NCBI RefSeq assembly: GCF_003065425.1
Contig: NZ_CP026949.1
Span: 2,604,001-2,668,000 of the forward strand
Source: Mycetocola zhujimingii
GTDB lineage: Bacteria; Actinomycetota; Actinomycetes; Actinomycetales; Microbacteriaceae
Direction of reading: 5' to 3'
Length of the DNA: 64,000 nucleotides
Part shown: piece after piece, positions 44,173 to 53,252 of the stretch
Numbering within the stretch: position 1 is the stretch's first letter
How the letters are laid out: each line of letters begins with the position of its first letter
Made by a program: the position numbers and the translations under genes
Notes under the pieces: model-generated
Database searches by the model: none
What the model saw: the letters and a program-made list of their open reading frames with translations, nothing else
Told to the model about the DNA's origin: nothing

Positions 44173-45299
44173 AATGCCCTCACCAGGCAGGTCGGCGAGC
44201 CCGCTTCGACCGAGCCGAGCAGTTTCGACGGGATGCCACGCGAATCGAGAACGAAGGACGACACCTCGTTCGACAGCTGGTTGGCGACATGCAGGAACCG
44301 GCCCGACTCCACGTGGTGCCGTGGACCGACGCCACCGGACTCGACATCCGAAATCGCGCGCACGGTTGAACCGTCGCCGCCGATGGAGAGGGTCGATACC
44401 CGGTTGGTGCCGCGAATCGACACGTGCAGTTGTTCCCGTGATGCGGCAACGCTGATCTCAGAGGCACTGTCGCCGTCTTCGAGGGAATCTGCTGTTGCCC
44501 GCACGGACGACACGACCCGCCAGGCGCCGTCATCGCCCCGCCCGAGGGTGAAGACCTCGTTGGAATACTCGGTGACGACGTGAACGTGTCCTGACGGGTG
44601 AGAGACGAGGTGCCGCGGTCCGACGCCGAACGGCAGGACGACCTCCTGGCTCAGGATGGGGCGGGTGCCGGAGCGACGCCAGATCCGCACTGTGTCGTGG
44701 CCGAGGTCCGTCGTTGCGAAGCGGCCATCCGGCAGTACCAGCGACGCGTGTGCGCGGGACGGGCGGTCCACTGCGGCGTCATCGACCGCCTTTCGGAGGG
44801 CAAGCTCCGCGAATGGGTCATCGCCGAAGTCGGTGTTCTCCAGCTCGGCGGCACGGGCGGCGAGCGGGTCTCCGTATGGATCGTTGGATGCCGGAGCGAC
44901 GACGCCCTCTCCGGCGAGCGCGCCATTGGCGGCGAGGGGAAAGAGCAGAACACGGCCGTCGCCGTAGCAGCTCGCGATGAGGGTCGAGCCGTCGGGCGTC
45001 ACGGTAAGGTGGCACACCGAATCTCCCGCTTCGAGGGGCCGGCCGAGCGGGACGAGTCCGGCCTCACCGCGTCTGGCAAGCGCTTCGACCTGGCCGGAGG
45101 CCTCGAGCGCGGCGTAGATCACGGGCAGTGCTGGGTGGTTCGCGAGGAACGACGGGGACTCGACCTGCGAGTGCGACAGCGGCTTGAGTGTGCCCGTTTC
45201 TTCCTGCCGAAGTGCGCTGATTCCGTCGCCGGAGCCGCCGGCATCCGCTGTATTTGAACCGAGCCAGAAGAGCGGGGTGGGGTCGTCGAGCTGAGCCAT
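44169..45299 (-). CDS. Lactonase-family (YbhE-like) beta-propeller protein
   Basis: A 376-residue protein from the ATG at 45299. Seven-bladed propeller repeats end in patterns such as LTVTPDGSTLIASCYGDGRV, LVLPDGRFATTDLGHDTVRI and HLVSHPSGHVHVVTEYSNEV. It resembles 6-phosphogluconolactonase YbhE/Pgl, though many relatives have unknown substrates. The next gene overlaps by 4 bp. Divergent from the isomerase-like gene. Confidence 0.88.
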   Translation of the reverse strand: MAQLDDPTPLFWLGSNTADAGGSGDGISALRQEETGTLKPLSHSQVESPSFLANHPALPVIYAALEASGQVEALARRGEAGLVPLGRPLEAGDSVCHLTVTPDGSTLIASCYGDGRVLLFPLAANGALAGEGVVAPASNDPYGDPLAARAAELENTDFGDDPFAELALRKAVDDAAVDRPSRAHASLVLPDGRFATTDLGHDTVRIWRRSGTRPILSQEVVLPFGVGPRHLVSHPSGHVHVVTEYSNEVFTLGRGDDGAWRVVSSVRATADSLEDGDSASEISVAASREQLHVSIRGTNRVSTLSIGGDGSTVRAISDVESGGVGPRHHVESGRFLHVANQLSNEVSSFVLDSRGIPSKLLGSVEAGSPTCLVRAL

Positions 45300-45337
45300 G
45301 TCTTTCAGTCTGGCAGCAGTTCGTGCGAGCATGAACC

Positions 45338-45946
45338 ATGGCTACGGCGGAGAAGTTTTCGAGGGCGGCTGATGCGTTTGTCGACGTGGTGCGCGGCATC
45401 AAGATCGACCAGTGGGAGACGCTCGGACTCGGCGTCTGGAGCGTCCGATCGCTCGTCGGGCATGCGGCTCGGGCACTCATCACGGTGGGCGACTATCTCG
45501 AGCTCGACCCGGCAACGCAGGTCGACATGGAGACCGCCGGCGACTACTACGGGCAGATCTACCTCGTCTACACGAACCCCGAGGCGATCGCGCAGCGCGG
45601 TGTACAGGCAGGAATAGCGCTCGGAGATCACCCGATCGACCGGATCCAGTCACTCACGAAGCGCGCGCTCGACCTCATTTCCGCGCAGGATGCCGGTCGG
45701 CTGGTGTCGCTCGGCGGCATGGGCATCCCGTTGGATGAGTACCTCAAGACGCGGGTCTTCGAGCTGGTCGTCCACTCCATCGACATCGCGCGGGCAACGG
45801 GCCAGGTTGCACACTTCGCTCCTGACCTCATCGAGGAGACGGCGTCTCTCGCCGCCGGGATCGCAGCGAGGAAGGGTGACGGCGAACTCGTGCTGATGGC
45901 GCTGACCGGTCGGGAGCAACTGCCCGAGCGGTTCAGCGTGGTGTGA
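45338..45946 (+). CDS. Maleylpyruvate isomerase N-terminal-domain (mycothiol-dependent/DinB-like) protein
   Basis: A 202-residue protein of the actinobacterial TIGR03083 type. The metal site is suggested by His in LVGHAARALITVGDYL near residue 47 and His in VVHSIDIARA near 146. Such proteins depend on mycothiol in known cases; the reaction here is not known. ATG at 45338. Confidence 0.87.
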   Translation: MATAEKFSRAADAFVDVVRGIKIDQWETLGLGVWSVRSLVGHAARALITVGDYLELDPATQVDMETAGDYYGQIYLVYTNPEAIAQRGVQAGIALGDHPIDRIQSLTKRALDLISAQDAGRLVSLGGMGIPLDEYLKTRVFELVVHSIDIARATGQVAHFAPDLIEETASLAAGIAARKGDGELVLMALTGREQLPERFSVV

Positions 45947-45989
45947 AAACCAGCTGGAATTGGTTCTTTTCCGGGAGAGCCGTGCGGGG

Positions 45990-45995
45990 TATCGT
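45990..45995 (+). promoter_or_regulatory. Leaderless -10 box of the drrA-like gene
   Basis: TATCGT lies 6 bp before the ATG at 46002; no ribosome binding site is present in between. Confidence 0.5.
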
Positions 45996-46001
45996 CGAAC
46001 G

Positions 46002-47015
46002 ATGAGTTTCATCGAAGCTCGCGAGCTTCGGAAGACATACACCCCCAAGGGAGCCGAGCCGGTCCACGCGCTGGACGGGCTGGACCTCTCTGTGCCACAG
46101 GGCACGATCACCGCGATTCTCGGTCCGAATGGTGCCGGGAAGACGACAGCGGTGAAGGTGCTCACGACGCTCATCGTTCCCGACAGCGGTTCAGCGACGA
46201 TCGGCGGCATCGATGTTGTCGCACGCCCGGAGGCCATCCGTCCGATCATCGGTGTCTCTGGCCAGTACGCCGCGGTCGACGAGAACCTCACCGGATTCGA
46301 GAACCTCGATATGGTCGGCCGGCTCTATCACCTCGGCGCGAAGGCCTCCCGTGCGCGAGCGCGGGAACTCATAGAACTGTTCGAGCTTTCCGAGGCACAG
46401 AACCGTCCGGTGAAGGGATTCTCCGGAGGAATGCGCCGCCGGATCGACCTTGCCGGTGCGCTCGTGACAAGACCGAGTGTGCTGTTCCTCGACGAACCGA
46501 CCACCGGTCTCGACCCGCGCAGCCGGCTGGGAATGTGGGACATCATCAGGTCGCTCGTCGACGGCGGTACGACGGTACTTCTCACCACCCAGTACCTCGA
46601 GGAGGCCGATCAGCTTGCCGACGACATCAGCGTGATCGACACGGGCAAGGTGATCGCGAAGGGAACGGCCGACGAGCTCAAGGCATCCGTCGGTGGACAG
46701 CGGGTAGAACTCAACCTGGTGACAGCAGACGACGTCGTGGACGCCGTTGAGGTCCTCCGTCGCTTCGGCACGGTTGAACCAGCGATATCGAACGATTCCC
46801 GCACGGTCACCGTCAGTGTTGAGAGTGGGCCGGAAGCCCTGCAGCTCGTCCTCGGTGAACTCAACGTCAGGAACGTCGCACTCTTTGACGCGGGGATGCG
46901 ACGACCGACGCTCGACGATGTGTTCCTCCGGCTCACCGGTCACATAGCCACGACAGAGCCGGGCGAGGACCCCGACGAAGCGGATGCCGGCGCTCGGAAG
47001 AAGACGTCGGCATGA
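46002..47015 (+). CDS. DrrA-like ABC exporter ATPase
   Basis: From the ATG at 46002 (MSFIEARELRKTYTPKG) it has 337 residues. Walker A GPNGAGKTTA, signature FSGGMRRRIDLA and Walker B VLFLDEPTTGLDP, then the Drr-type C-terminal domain (ELNLVTADDVVDAVEVLRRF) and PTLDDVFLRLTGH near the end. It resembles daunorubicin-resistance ATPases, which pair with DrrB to export amphipathic antibiotics or lipids. Coupled to the next gene by a 4-bp overlap. Confidence 0.94.
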   Translation: MSFIEARELRKTYTPKGAEPVHALDGLDLSVPQGTITAILGPNGAGKTTAVKVLTTLIVPDSGSATIGGIDVVARPEAIRPIIGVSGQYAAVDENLTGFENLDMVGRLYHLGAKASRARARELIELFELSEAQNRPVKGFSGGMRRRIDLAGALVTRPSVLFLDEPTTGLDPRSRLGMWDIIRSLVDGGTTVLLTTQYLEEADQLADDISVIDTGKVIAKGTADELKASVGGQRVELNLVTADDVVDAVEVLRRFGTVEPAISNDSRTVTVSVESGPEALQLVLGELNVRNVALFDAGMRRPTLDDVFLRLTGHIATTEPGEDPDEADAGARKKTSA

Positions 47016-47857
47016 CCGAAACACGCACCCCTGGAGTCGACGTCCCGCATCAGCCGGGAGCGATCGCCGGCTGGCTCAATGACGGCTGGATCACGACGAG
47101 GCGCAACCTCATCAAGATCAAGCGGGTGCCGGACATCCTCGTCTTCACGACCCTGCAGCCGATCATGTTCGTCCTTCTCTTCACCTATGTGTATGCGGGA
47201 GTGATCGAGATCCCCGGCAGCACATACGCCGACTTCATCATGGCCGGAATCTTTGCGCAGACCGTCGTCTTCGGGTCGACCTACTCGGGTTCGGCGATGG
47301 CCCAGGATTTGAAGGACGGCATCATCGACAGGTTCCGCACCCTGCCCATGAGTCCGTCGGCGGTGCTTGTCGGACGGACGAACGGGGACCTGCTGATCAA
47401 CACAATCTCGATGGTCGTGATGATGGCGACAGGCTTCATTGTCGGCTGGCGGATTCACTCGAGTTTCCTCGAGGCCGTTGCCGCCGTAGCACTCCTTCTC
47501 CTCTTCGCCTACGCGCTGTCCTGGGTGATGGCGTATCTCGGCATGACCGTGCGGAGTCCCGAGGTGATCAACAATGTGTCGTTCCTCGTCTTGTTTCCGC
47601 TCACCTTCATCTCGAACGCTTTTGTTCCCGCCGAGACTCTTCCCGGCCCGCTCAGGGCGTTTGCGGAATGGAACCCGGTGACATCGCTCGTACAGGCGGC
47701 GCGGGAGCTGTTCGGGAATGTTCCACCCGGCACTCCTGTCGGTGACAGCTGGGTGCAGCAGAACCCTGCAATTGCGGTCCTGATCGGGGTTGCCGTGATT
47801 CTTCTCATCTTCGTACCGCTGAGCGTGCGGCGGTTCTCGCAGGTCACCTCGCGGTAA
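47012..47857 (+). CDS. DrrB-like ABC-2 permease
   Basis: A 281-residue permease with six helices. The N-terminal segment DGWITTRRNLIKIKRVPDIL and FADFIMAGIFAQTVV-type region (YADFIMAGIFAQTVVFGSTY) are typical of the DrrB family. With the preceding ATPase it forms an exporter of unknown cargo. Confidence 0.92.
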   Translation: MTETRTPGVDVPHQPGAIAGWLNDGWITTRRNLIKIKRVPDILVFTTLQPIMFVLLFTYVYAGVIEIPGSTYADFIMAGIFAQTVVFGSTYSGSAMAQDLKDGIIDRFRTLPMSPSAVLVGRTNGDLLINTISMVVMMATGFIVGWRIHSSFLEAVAAVALLLLFAYALSWVMAYLGMTVRSPEVINNVSFLVLFPLTFISNAFVPAETLPGPLRAFAEWNPVTSLVQAARELFGNVPPGTPVGDSWVQQNPAIAVLIGVAVILLIFVPLSVRRFSQVTSR

Positions 47858-47924
47858 GACGGGACACCCCCGGGCGAGGGGTATTGTTCCAATCTTGACG
47901 AAGCCCCGCAATCTTGCTGAAAAC

Positions 47925-47945
47925 TTGACGGTGAGCATCCGTCAA
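47925..47945. promoter_or_regulatory. Inverted repeat upstream of the HPt-like gene
   Basis: TTGACGG (47925-47931) and CCGTCAA (47939-47945) are perfect arms around a 7-nt loop. A further TTGACG lies at 47895-47900. It could be an operator or a terminator for the drrB-like gene; 198 bp without a gene surround it. Confidence 0.35.
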
Positions 47946-48055
47946 TCCTGCGTCGAGGTGGTGAGAATCAAACCAGTGGCCATTCACGGCCACACCCGGG
48001 TGGTTCTCCTGAACGCCCTTCGGGCAGTCGCCCGGTTACACAGAGAGTTGGTGCG

Positions 48056-48484
48056 GTGCTCTTTCCGCCAAACGACCATCGCGCTCAGTCGCCACACGCC
48101 GTCTCTCTCGCCAGCCACCTGCCACTCATCGACGAGGGCCCGCTGAACGACCTGCTGGCAGCGCTCGAGAGCGACATGGCCGCGGTCGTGTCATTCGTGA
48201 CCGCCTTCATCGAACAGTGGCCCGAGCGCTTCCGACGAATCGTCGAGACTATCGGGGCATGCGACAGCATCGGGGCTGTCACCGCGGTTCTGAGCTTGAA
48301 CGTGTCGAGCCGGATCATCGGCGCGACGGCCCTCACGGCCATGTCGACCGAGCTCGAGACGGTCGTTCGTCAGGGTGACTTCGACGCTGGACGCTGCCAT
48401 CTTGGAGCGCTCGAGGTGATGGGATCGCAGACATTGCGTGCCCTGTCGTCGCTCCGGTATGGGACAGAGCTGGCTGTCGCCTGA
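48056..48484 (+). CDS. HPt-like protein lacking the phospho-accepting histidine
   Basis: A 142-residue mostly helical protein. Its outline (LNDLLAALESDMAAVVSFVT, AFIEQWPERFRRIVETIG, then LSLNVSSRIIGATALTAMST and LETVVRQGDFDAG) follows the four-helix HPt bundle. The usual AHTLKGSS segment, however, reads LSLNVSSRIIG and has no histidine. GTG at 48056 with AGAGAG upstream. It converges on an OmpR-type response regulator gene. Assignment by eye, moderately sure. Confidence 0.6.
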   Translation: MLFPPNDHRAQSPHAVSLASHLPLIDEGPLNDLLAALESDMAAVVSFVTAFIEQWPERFRRIVETIGACDSIGAVTAVLSLNVSSRIIGATALTAMSTELETVVRQGDFDAGRCHLGALEVMGSQTLRALSSLRYGTELAVA

Positions 48485-48523
48485 CTCTGCTCAAGCGGAT
48501 CCACGCTGAGACACGGTGTCAGC

Positions 48524-49390
48524 TCAGATGGCGTCTTGAGGGTCCTGCGCAGGCGGCAACCGGTATCCGATGCCGCGAACCGTCTCGACCCAGCGTGGAC
48601 GCTTGGGGTCATCAGAGAGTTTGCGACGCAGGTTGGCGAAGTGAACCTCGATGGTCCGTTCCTCTGATTCACTGACGAAGTCATTGGCGACGTATTCTTC
48701 GTCGCGAAGTTCTCGAACCAGGTCTGCCTTGGAGCGGACGCGGCGTTTGCTGCTGAGAAGCGACCTGAGCAGATCGAACTCTGTGCGGGTGAGGTCGAGT
48801 GGACTATCGTGCAGTTCCACCGTCCTGGTGTCTGCATTGAGGGTGACCCCGTTGTGATGGAAGATCAATTCACCTGAGTCCGGCTCTGCTGCCTGCGTCG
48901 CAGTAGACGGCGGGACCGCGACCGTCGTCTGTGGCGCTTGCGGTGTCGCTGACGCTTCTGAAACCGGCGACGTCGCCGGCCCTCCTCCCACGGCATCTGT
49001 CCGGGCAGGAGCGTTGCGTGGACGACGCATCATGGCGCCGATGCGAGCGCGGAGTTCGCGGGGCCGGAACGGTTTGAGAATGTAGTCATCCGCACCGGAT
49101 TCGAGACCGAAGAGCAGGTCTGCTTCGTCGCCCTGAGCGGTGATCATGACGATGTAGCAGTCGCTGAACAGCCTGATGCGTCTGGCAACCTCGAGGCCAT
49201 CGATGTCGATGAGGCCGATGTCGAGGGTGACAACGCTTGGCGACAGCGTGCGGACGAGCTCGACGCCCTCGACGCCACTGGCCGTCGACGTTACGTCAAA
49301 GCCAGCCTGGCGGAGCACGGTCTCCAGGAGACCACGGATGTCGGAATCATCCTCAATGACAACAGCGGTGCGAGTAGATCGTTCAGACAT
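48524..49390 (-). CDS. OmpR/PhoB-type response regulator with long linker
   Basis: A 288-residue regulator. The receiver domain has VIEDDSDIRG, phospho-acceptor Asp in VVTLDIGLIDIDG and Lys in YILKPFRP. A disordered Ala/Pro/Thr-rich linker of about 60 residues joins it to a winged-helix DNA-binding domain (DLTRTEFDLLRSLLSSKRRV, RTIEVHFANLRRKLSDDPKR, ETVRGIGYRL). No kinase gene is next to it; the HPt-like protein converges on it. Upstream of the secretion locus. Confidence 0.93.
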   Translation of the reverse strand: MSERSTRTAVVIEDDSDIRGLLETVLRQAGFDVTSTASGVEGVELVRTLSPSVVTLDIGLIDIDGLEVARRIRLFSDCYIVMITAQGDEADLLFGLESGADDYILKPFRPRELRARIGAMMRRPRNAPARTDAVGGGPATSPVSEASATPQAPQTTVAVPPSTATQAAEPDSGELIFHHNGVTLNADTRTVELHDSPLDLTRTEFDLLRSLLSSKRRVRSKADLVRELRDEEYVANDFVSESEERTIEVHFANLRRKLSDDPKRPRWVETVRGIGYRLPPAQDPQDAI

Positions 49391-49472
49391 TTTTATTTTT
49401 CCCAGACAGACACACCAACTGACCCAGAAACTGTCCTGATGTGAGGCGTGAACCCCTCACGCCCCCTAAACC

Positions 49473-50237
49473 TTAGTGGGACTCGGAGGGGCTGTGACTT
49501 TTTCGCCTACCCCCCAGAAAGAGGAGGCCAATTGTGCTAGCGACAATCGCGACGATCAGAAGGTTACGGGGCGATGCGCCGGTGGTCGAAAGGAACGGCA
49601 CGTCAGTGGTGGAGCCGTCGGCGATCGACCCGCCCACGGCCGGCTGCGTTTCCGCGGCGGCGCCGGCCGTGGGGGCCGGGGTCGTGACAGCGGACTCGTC
49701 CGGCGTTGCTTGCAGGATGTCTGCGGCTCTGACGATGAGGGAGAGATCGAGGGTTTGCAACATCGTGCTGTTGCTCGAAGAGAAGGGCAGCTCGAGGGTC
49801 ACCTCGATAGGAACGTCTGTCGGTGCGCTTCGCCCAAGGTCGAACACGGCACCACCCGTCATCAGCTCGCTCGCTGTTGCGGTGAAGTCAGCGCCGATCG
49901 TGTGGATGCTGATCAGCACGTCTTCTTCCACCGCGGTGGGGGGTAGCACTATCCCGCCGCTCAACGCGGCGAGGGTAATGAAAAGGGTGGAGTCGTCCTG
50001 GCCGGATCTGTGGGCAATGACTGTGGTGCTGACCTTGTCGCCGGGAACCATGACCCAGTCATCGAACAGCGGGTCGACGGTGCCACCATCGAGCCTGGAA
50101 AGGTGGATCGTGCGGTCTTCGTTCTCGGCGTATCCTGGCGCTGCCTCGGAGAGGGCGAACAATGTGGCCATTGCGACCACAACGAGACCAGCGACCACTC
50201 GGGCGCGGGCGCGTTCGCTCGGGAAAAATCGAGTCAA
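49473..50237 (-). CDS. Secreted protein with sortase-like C-terminal anchor, last gene of the surface operon
   Basis: Starting at the TTG at 50237, which overlaps the previous stop codon (TTGA), it has 254 residues. The signal peptide VVAGLVVVAMATLFALSEAAPG leads to a beta-rich domain (SRLDGGTVDPLFDDWVMVPG and on). Residues near 216-220 read LSTTG, followed by a hydrophobic helix and a basic tail, the layout of an LPXTG-type sorting signal. The motif is a variant, so attachment by a sortase is inferred. No sortase gene is in the window. Confidence 0.7.
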   Translation of the reverse strand: MTRFFPSERARARVVAGLVVVAMATLFALSEAAPGYAENEDRTIHLSRLDGGTVDPLFDDWVMVPGDKVSTTVIAHRSGQDDSTLFITLAALSGGIVLPPTAVEEDVLISIHTIGADFTATASELMTGGAVFDLGRSAPTDVPIEVTLELPFSSSNSTMLQTLDLSLIVRAADILQATPDESAVTTPAPTAGAAAETQPAVGGSIADGSTTDVPFLSTTGASPRNLLIVAIVASTIGLLFLGGRRKSHSPSESH

Positions 50238-51253
50238 TTGACGAACACCTCTACCTCGAGGTCCGCCGGAGGTTGGGTTGTTCCGCCCCACCATTCGAGC
50301 ACGACGTACTGGATCTTCGATCCGGTTGTGTCCTGGAGCAGAGTATTGGTCGCCGCTCCGTTCGCCGGGGTGATGAGTGTGCGCTGTGGGGCAATGGTTG
50401 ACGGCCAGACCCCCGAACCCACGTAATACTTTTCGGCGAGGTACGTCGCGGAGTTGCCGGTCACGGCGTTGGCGGTCGGCGCGGATTCAACACCCGAGAA
50501 CACCGTGTTCAGGTTCCTGACTCCGTCGGCACCGTCGATGTGGCACGACTTCACCTGACATACGGGATCTGCCGTCGACGTGGCATCCTTGGCGCGACCG
50601 GTGCTGAGCAGCCAGCTGTAACGCATGGTCACTGGATCGACGTTGGACACGGGACCGCCGAGCTTGTTGTACTTGCGGTGAAGGTCACGGAGTTCAGTTC
50701 CGGCCTTCGTCGTCCTCGTCGTCGCCTGGCTGAGCGCCGTCTCCGAGCGGGCATTCAGGCGCGCGCCTGCGAATGCATTGGTAGCGGGCGCGACATCCCA
50801 CTCGAACTGCGTGGAAGGGGTCCCCGTGTAGTTGCCGCGCCAGGCGGTGAACCTGACGCTCTGCACAGTGCTCATGTCCTTCGTGCAACTCCACAGCCGC
50901 ACGCCGAGCTGGTCGGCTGCTGCGCCAGGAACGCTATCCGGGCCGGTTACAGGTGCGAAGCTGGCGTCGTTGACGACCGCGAGAACCAGCATCCGTACCG
51001 CTGCTTTGGGTCCGCGCGGGTCACCGCTTTCGGGAGCGCTGATGGCGGTGAAGTCGGACAGCCGGTACACATTCTTTGACACGGCGGGGTTCGGGACCGA
51101 GCACCAGTTGCCCACTCCTGCCGAACTGCGAGCAGAGCCGGCCGCAGTGAGGTACGCGCCGGTGGTCGACCCAGGCAGCAGGATAAGAAGCGTGGCCAGC
51201 GCTGCGAGAGCGGCGAAGACAACGCGCGGGGGACGGATTGTTGTGCGTGCCAT
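50234..51253 (-). CDS. Secreted protein of the TasA-like operon
   Basis: A 339-residue protein from the ATG at 51253. A signal peptide (RVVFAALAALATLLILLPGS) is followed by TGAYLTAAGSARSSAG, then a large domain of unknown type with two pairs of cysteines (GNWCSVPN, LWSCTKD, DPVCQVKSCHID). No known family recognised. It starts 1 bp after the previous gene and ends overlapping the anchored protein gene. Confidence 0.75.
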   Translation of the reverse strand: MARTTIRPPRVVFAALAALATLLILLPGSTTGAYLTAAGSARSSAGVGNWCSVPNPAVSKNVYRLSDFTAISAPESGDPRGPKAAVRMLVLAVVNDASFAPVTGPDSVPGAAADQLGVRLWSCTKDMSTVQSVRFTAWRGNYTGTPSTQFEWDVAPATNAFAGARLNARSETALSQATTRTTKAGTELRDLHRKYNKLGGPVSNVDPVTMRYSWLLSTGRAKDATSTADPVCQVKSCHIDGADGVRNLNTVFSGVESAPTANAVTGNSATYLAEKYYVGSGVWPSTIAPQRTLITPANGAATNTLLQDTTGSKIQYVVLEWWGGTTQPPADLEVEVFVN

Positions 51254-51254
51254 G

Positions 51255-51932
51255 CTATTTCTCATCCGCCCGCGCAACCTGCGTGACAACGGCATCGGCG
51301 ATAAAGTCGGCGAGGGGATTGGGGGTGGCGTCGCTGCCACGGCTCGTCTTAAGCGCTCGGGACACATCGACAGCACCCTTCACCGCTGGGACTGAAAGGT
51401 CGAGAACGACCGAGCATGACTCCCCCGGTTTGAGCGTCTGACCGCTTGGCGTTGCGAACGTCCAGGTCAGAGCGTTGGCGACCATCGCCGGCGTGGGCTG
51501 GACAACACAGCCGCCACTCGAGCTGACGACGGCCGTGAGGTAGCCCGCCGAGTAGATGGCCGGCCACGCAGTTCGGGCGGCAGCTGTAATGGTGCCCGCG
51601 ATCTTTCCCTGCACGCCGTCGGTTGCACCGGTGGTCATCGTGTAGGTGATCCGGACCCCACGGATGCCGGGGACGAGGCCGCCGGTGGAGGTTGCCTTTG
51701 TCGACGTGGGGCGCGTTGTCTGGTCGAGTTCGTAGGCGGCGGAGCTTGACGACATCGCGAGCGAGAGGCCGGTCTGGGAGCTGACCGACTGGACGTCCTG
51801 GTTAGACGTGTCGGTCCACGCGGCGAGGGTTGCCTGTCCGCTGAGGAGCGCCACCAGGATAAGAACTGCGAGACCGGCCATCGCGAGCGGCGCAAACGGG
51901 AAAGCGCGACGCTTGCGGGACGTGGCCGTCAT
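51255..51932 (-). CDS. Secreted protein with SipW-type signal peptide
   Basis: A 225-residue protein. The N-terminus is basic (TATSRKRRAFPF), then a hydrophobic stretch and the SipW-type end SGQATLAAWTDTSNQDVQSV. The mature part is beta-rich with two cysteines (SSSGGCVVQ and PGESCSVVLDL). ATG at 51932 lies 2 bp after the previous gene. Related in layout to the two genes upstream but longer, and without the ITAGNLDLG-like motif. Confidence 0.75.
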   Translation of the reverse strand: MTATSRKRRAFPFAPLAMAGLAVLILVALLSGQATLAAWTDTSNQDVQSVSSQTGLSLAMSSSSAAYELDQTTRPTSTKATSTGGLVPGIRGVRITYTMTTGATDGVQGKIAGTITAAARTAWPAIYSAGYLTAVVSSSGGCVVQPTPAMVANALTWTFATPSGQTLKPGESCSVVLDLSVPAVKGAVDVSRALKTSRGSDATPNPLADFIADAVVTQVARADEK

Positions 51933-51934
51933 GC

Positions 51935-52531
51935 TCAACCCGCGGCGATCTGCGTCAGTGTGTATGCGGCCGCGAGCGAGACCCGTCCGCCCATTGCGCC
52001 GTTGTACTGGCCGGGGGTTCCCCACGGGAACTTGACCTCAACGACGACCGGGACGGTTTTCGCGGTTCCCATCGTCGACGGGGTCAGCGTCACTGCTGGG
52101 GCCGTTGTCTGCTGCACGCCCTTGATCGATGTGACCGAGATGGAGACGGCGTCGCGAAGCGCGATGTCGGCTGCGGTCGGGTTCGCGGGCGCGGCCTTCG
52201 ATGGCTGGACCGAGAACTGCGCCTTCATGTTGCTGCCGACGAGCGTCACCGGCACGTTGACTGTGAGGGAGAGGGTGTCTCCGGGGACAATCGCACCGCC
52301 GGTGTAGGCGGTCGGAGCCGAACAGACCGGCGTGCACTGGGTGATCGTGGTTGCCGAGAAGTCGGAGAGTCCGACGGTTCCGAGGTCAAGGTTGCCTGAC
52401 TGAATCTGCTCGGTCGACGTGACGGCGGTGTCGCTCCACCGAGCCATGGTACCGGTGCCGCCCAGGAGGAGGACTGCACCGAGTGTGGCGGCGACGGAGG
52501 CCCCGACGAGAGTGCGGATCGACTTCTTCAC
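51935..52531 (-). CDS. TasA/CalY-like protein with SipW-type signal peptide
   Basis: A 198-residue protein. Signal peptide KKSIRTLVGASVAATLGAVL, then LLLGGTGTMARWSDTAV, and the mature start with EQIQSGNLDLGTVG. This matches the alternate-type signal peptides that SipW-like peptidases cut. The mature domain is beta-rich (DTLSLTVNVPVTLVGSNMKA). GTG at 52531 with AAAGGAG upstream. Probably a fibre subunit. Confidence 0.82.
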   Translation of the reverse strand: MKKSIRTLVGASVAATLGAVLLLGGTGTMARWSDTAVTSTEQIQSGNLDLGTVGLSDFSATTITQCTPVCSAPTAYTGGAIVPGDTLSLTVNVPVTLVGSNMKAQFSVQPSKAAPANPTAADIALRDAVSISVTSIKGVQQTTAPAVTLTPSTMGTAKTVPVVVEVKFPWGTPGQYNGAMGGRVSLAAAYTLTQIAAG

Positions 52532-52682
52532 GGTGGGCTCCTTTCGCCGGCGGGGGTGGTCTTGCAAGTCTTTATGGGTGGAACTGGGTGGATCGGGCGG
52601 AAATCAGGCCCTGCCGTGTCAGTACACGACAGGGCCTGTGGGATCAGTCAGTCCTGATCCCGCCTCCGCTGCGGGTGAAGCT

Positions 52683-53252
52683 CTACGGGGTGACGGTGCC
52701 CTTGGCGACCTGCGTCAGGGTGTAGTCGGCTCCGAAGTTGTAGTTCGAGATCAACTTGGTCGTGTTGGCCGCGGCCCAGTTGAATGTGACGACGATCTTG
52801 ACCTTCGCGTCGGTGGTGACCGCTACCGGTCCTGTCACCTTGGCGTCATTCACGAAGACTTCCTGGGTGAATGCAGAGGTCAGGCTCTCGGGTACAGCAG
52901 CGGGCGTAACGGTCAGCTCGGCTGCAACGTTCTGGCCGGTGAGGGTTACGGGAAGAGTGATCTCGCGGGTCAGCACGTCTCCTGGAACGACGGCCATCGT
53001 CTTCGCGTTGAAGGCGACCGAAGCGGTCTTCTTGGTCGTGGCGGGAGTACCGCTCGTGACGACCTGCTGGAGGTTCCATGTGTCGGTCGTGATGGTGCCG
53101 AGGTCCAGGTTTCCTGCCGTGATGGACTGTGATGCCGTGGTCGCGTTGTCAGACCAGTAAGCCAGCGTGCCAGCACCACCGAGGAGCAGGACCGCTCCAA
53201 CAGCCGCGGCGGCCGCTGCTGCGGTGGTCTTCTTCATGCTGAACTTCTTCAT
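52683..53252 (-). CDS. TasA/CalY-like protein with SipW-type signal peptide, first gene of the operon
   Basis: A 189-residue protein, about 25-30% similar by eye to the next gene product and probably a paralogue. The N-terminus is KKTTAAAAAAAVGAVLLLGG, then AGTLAYWSDNATTASQ and ITAGNLDLGTITTD. The ATG at 53237 is an alternative start. The body repeats the pattern GDVLTREITLPVTLTGQNVA. Five such genes follow in one orientation. A matrix or fibre role is inferred from TasA. Confidence 0.83.
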   Translation of the reverse strand: MKKFSMKKTTAAAAAAAVGAVLLLGGAGTLAYWSDNATTASQSITAGNLDLGTITTDTWNLQQVVTSGTPATTKKTASVAFNAKTMAVVPGDVLTREITLPVTLTGQNVAAELTVTPAAVPESLTSAFTQEVFVNDAKVTGPVAVTTDAKVKIVVTFNWAAANTTKLISNYNFGADYTLTQVAKGTVTP

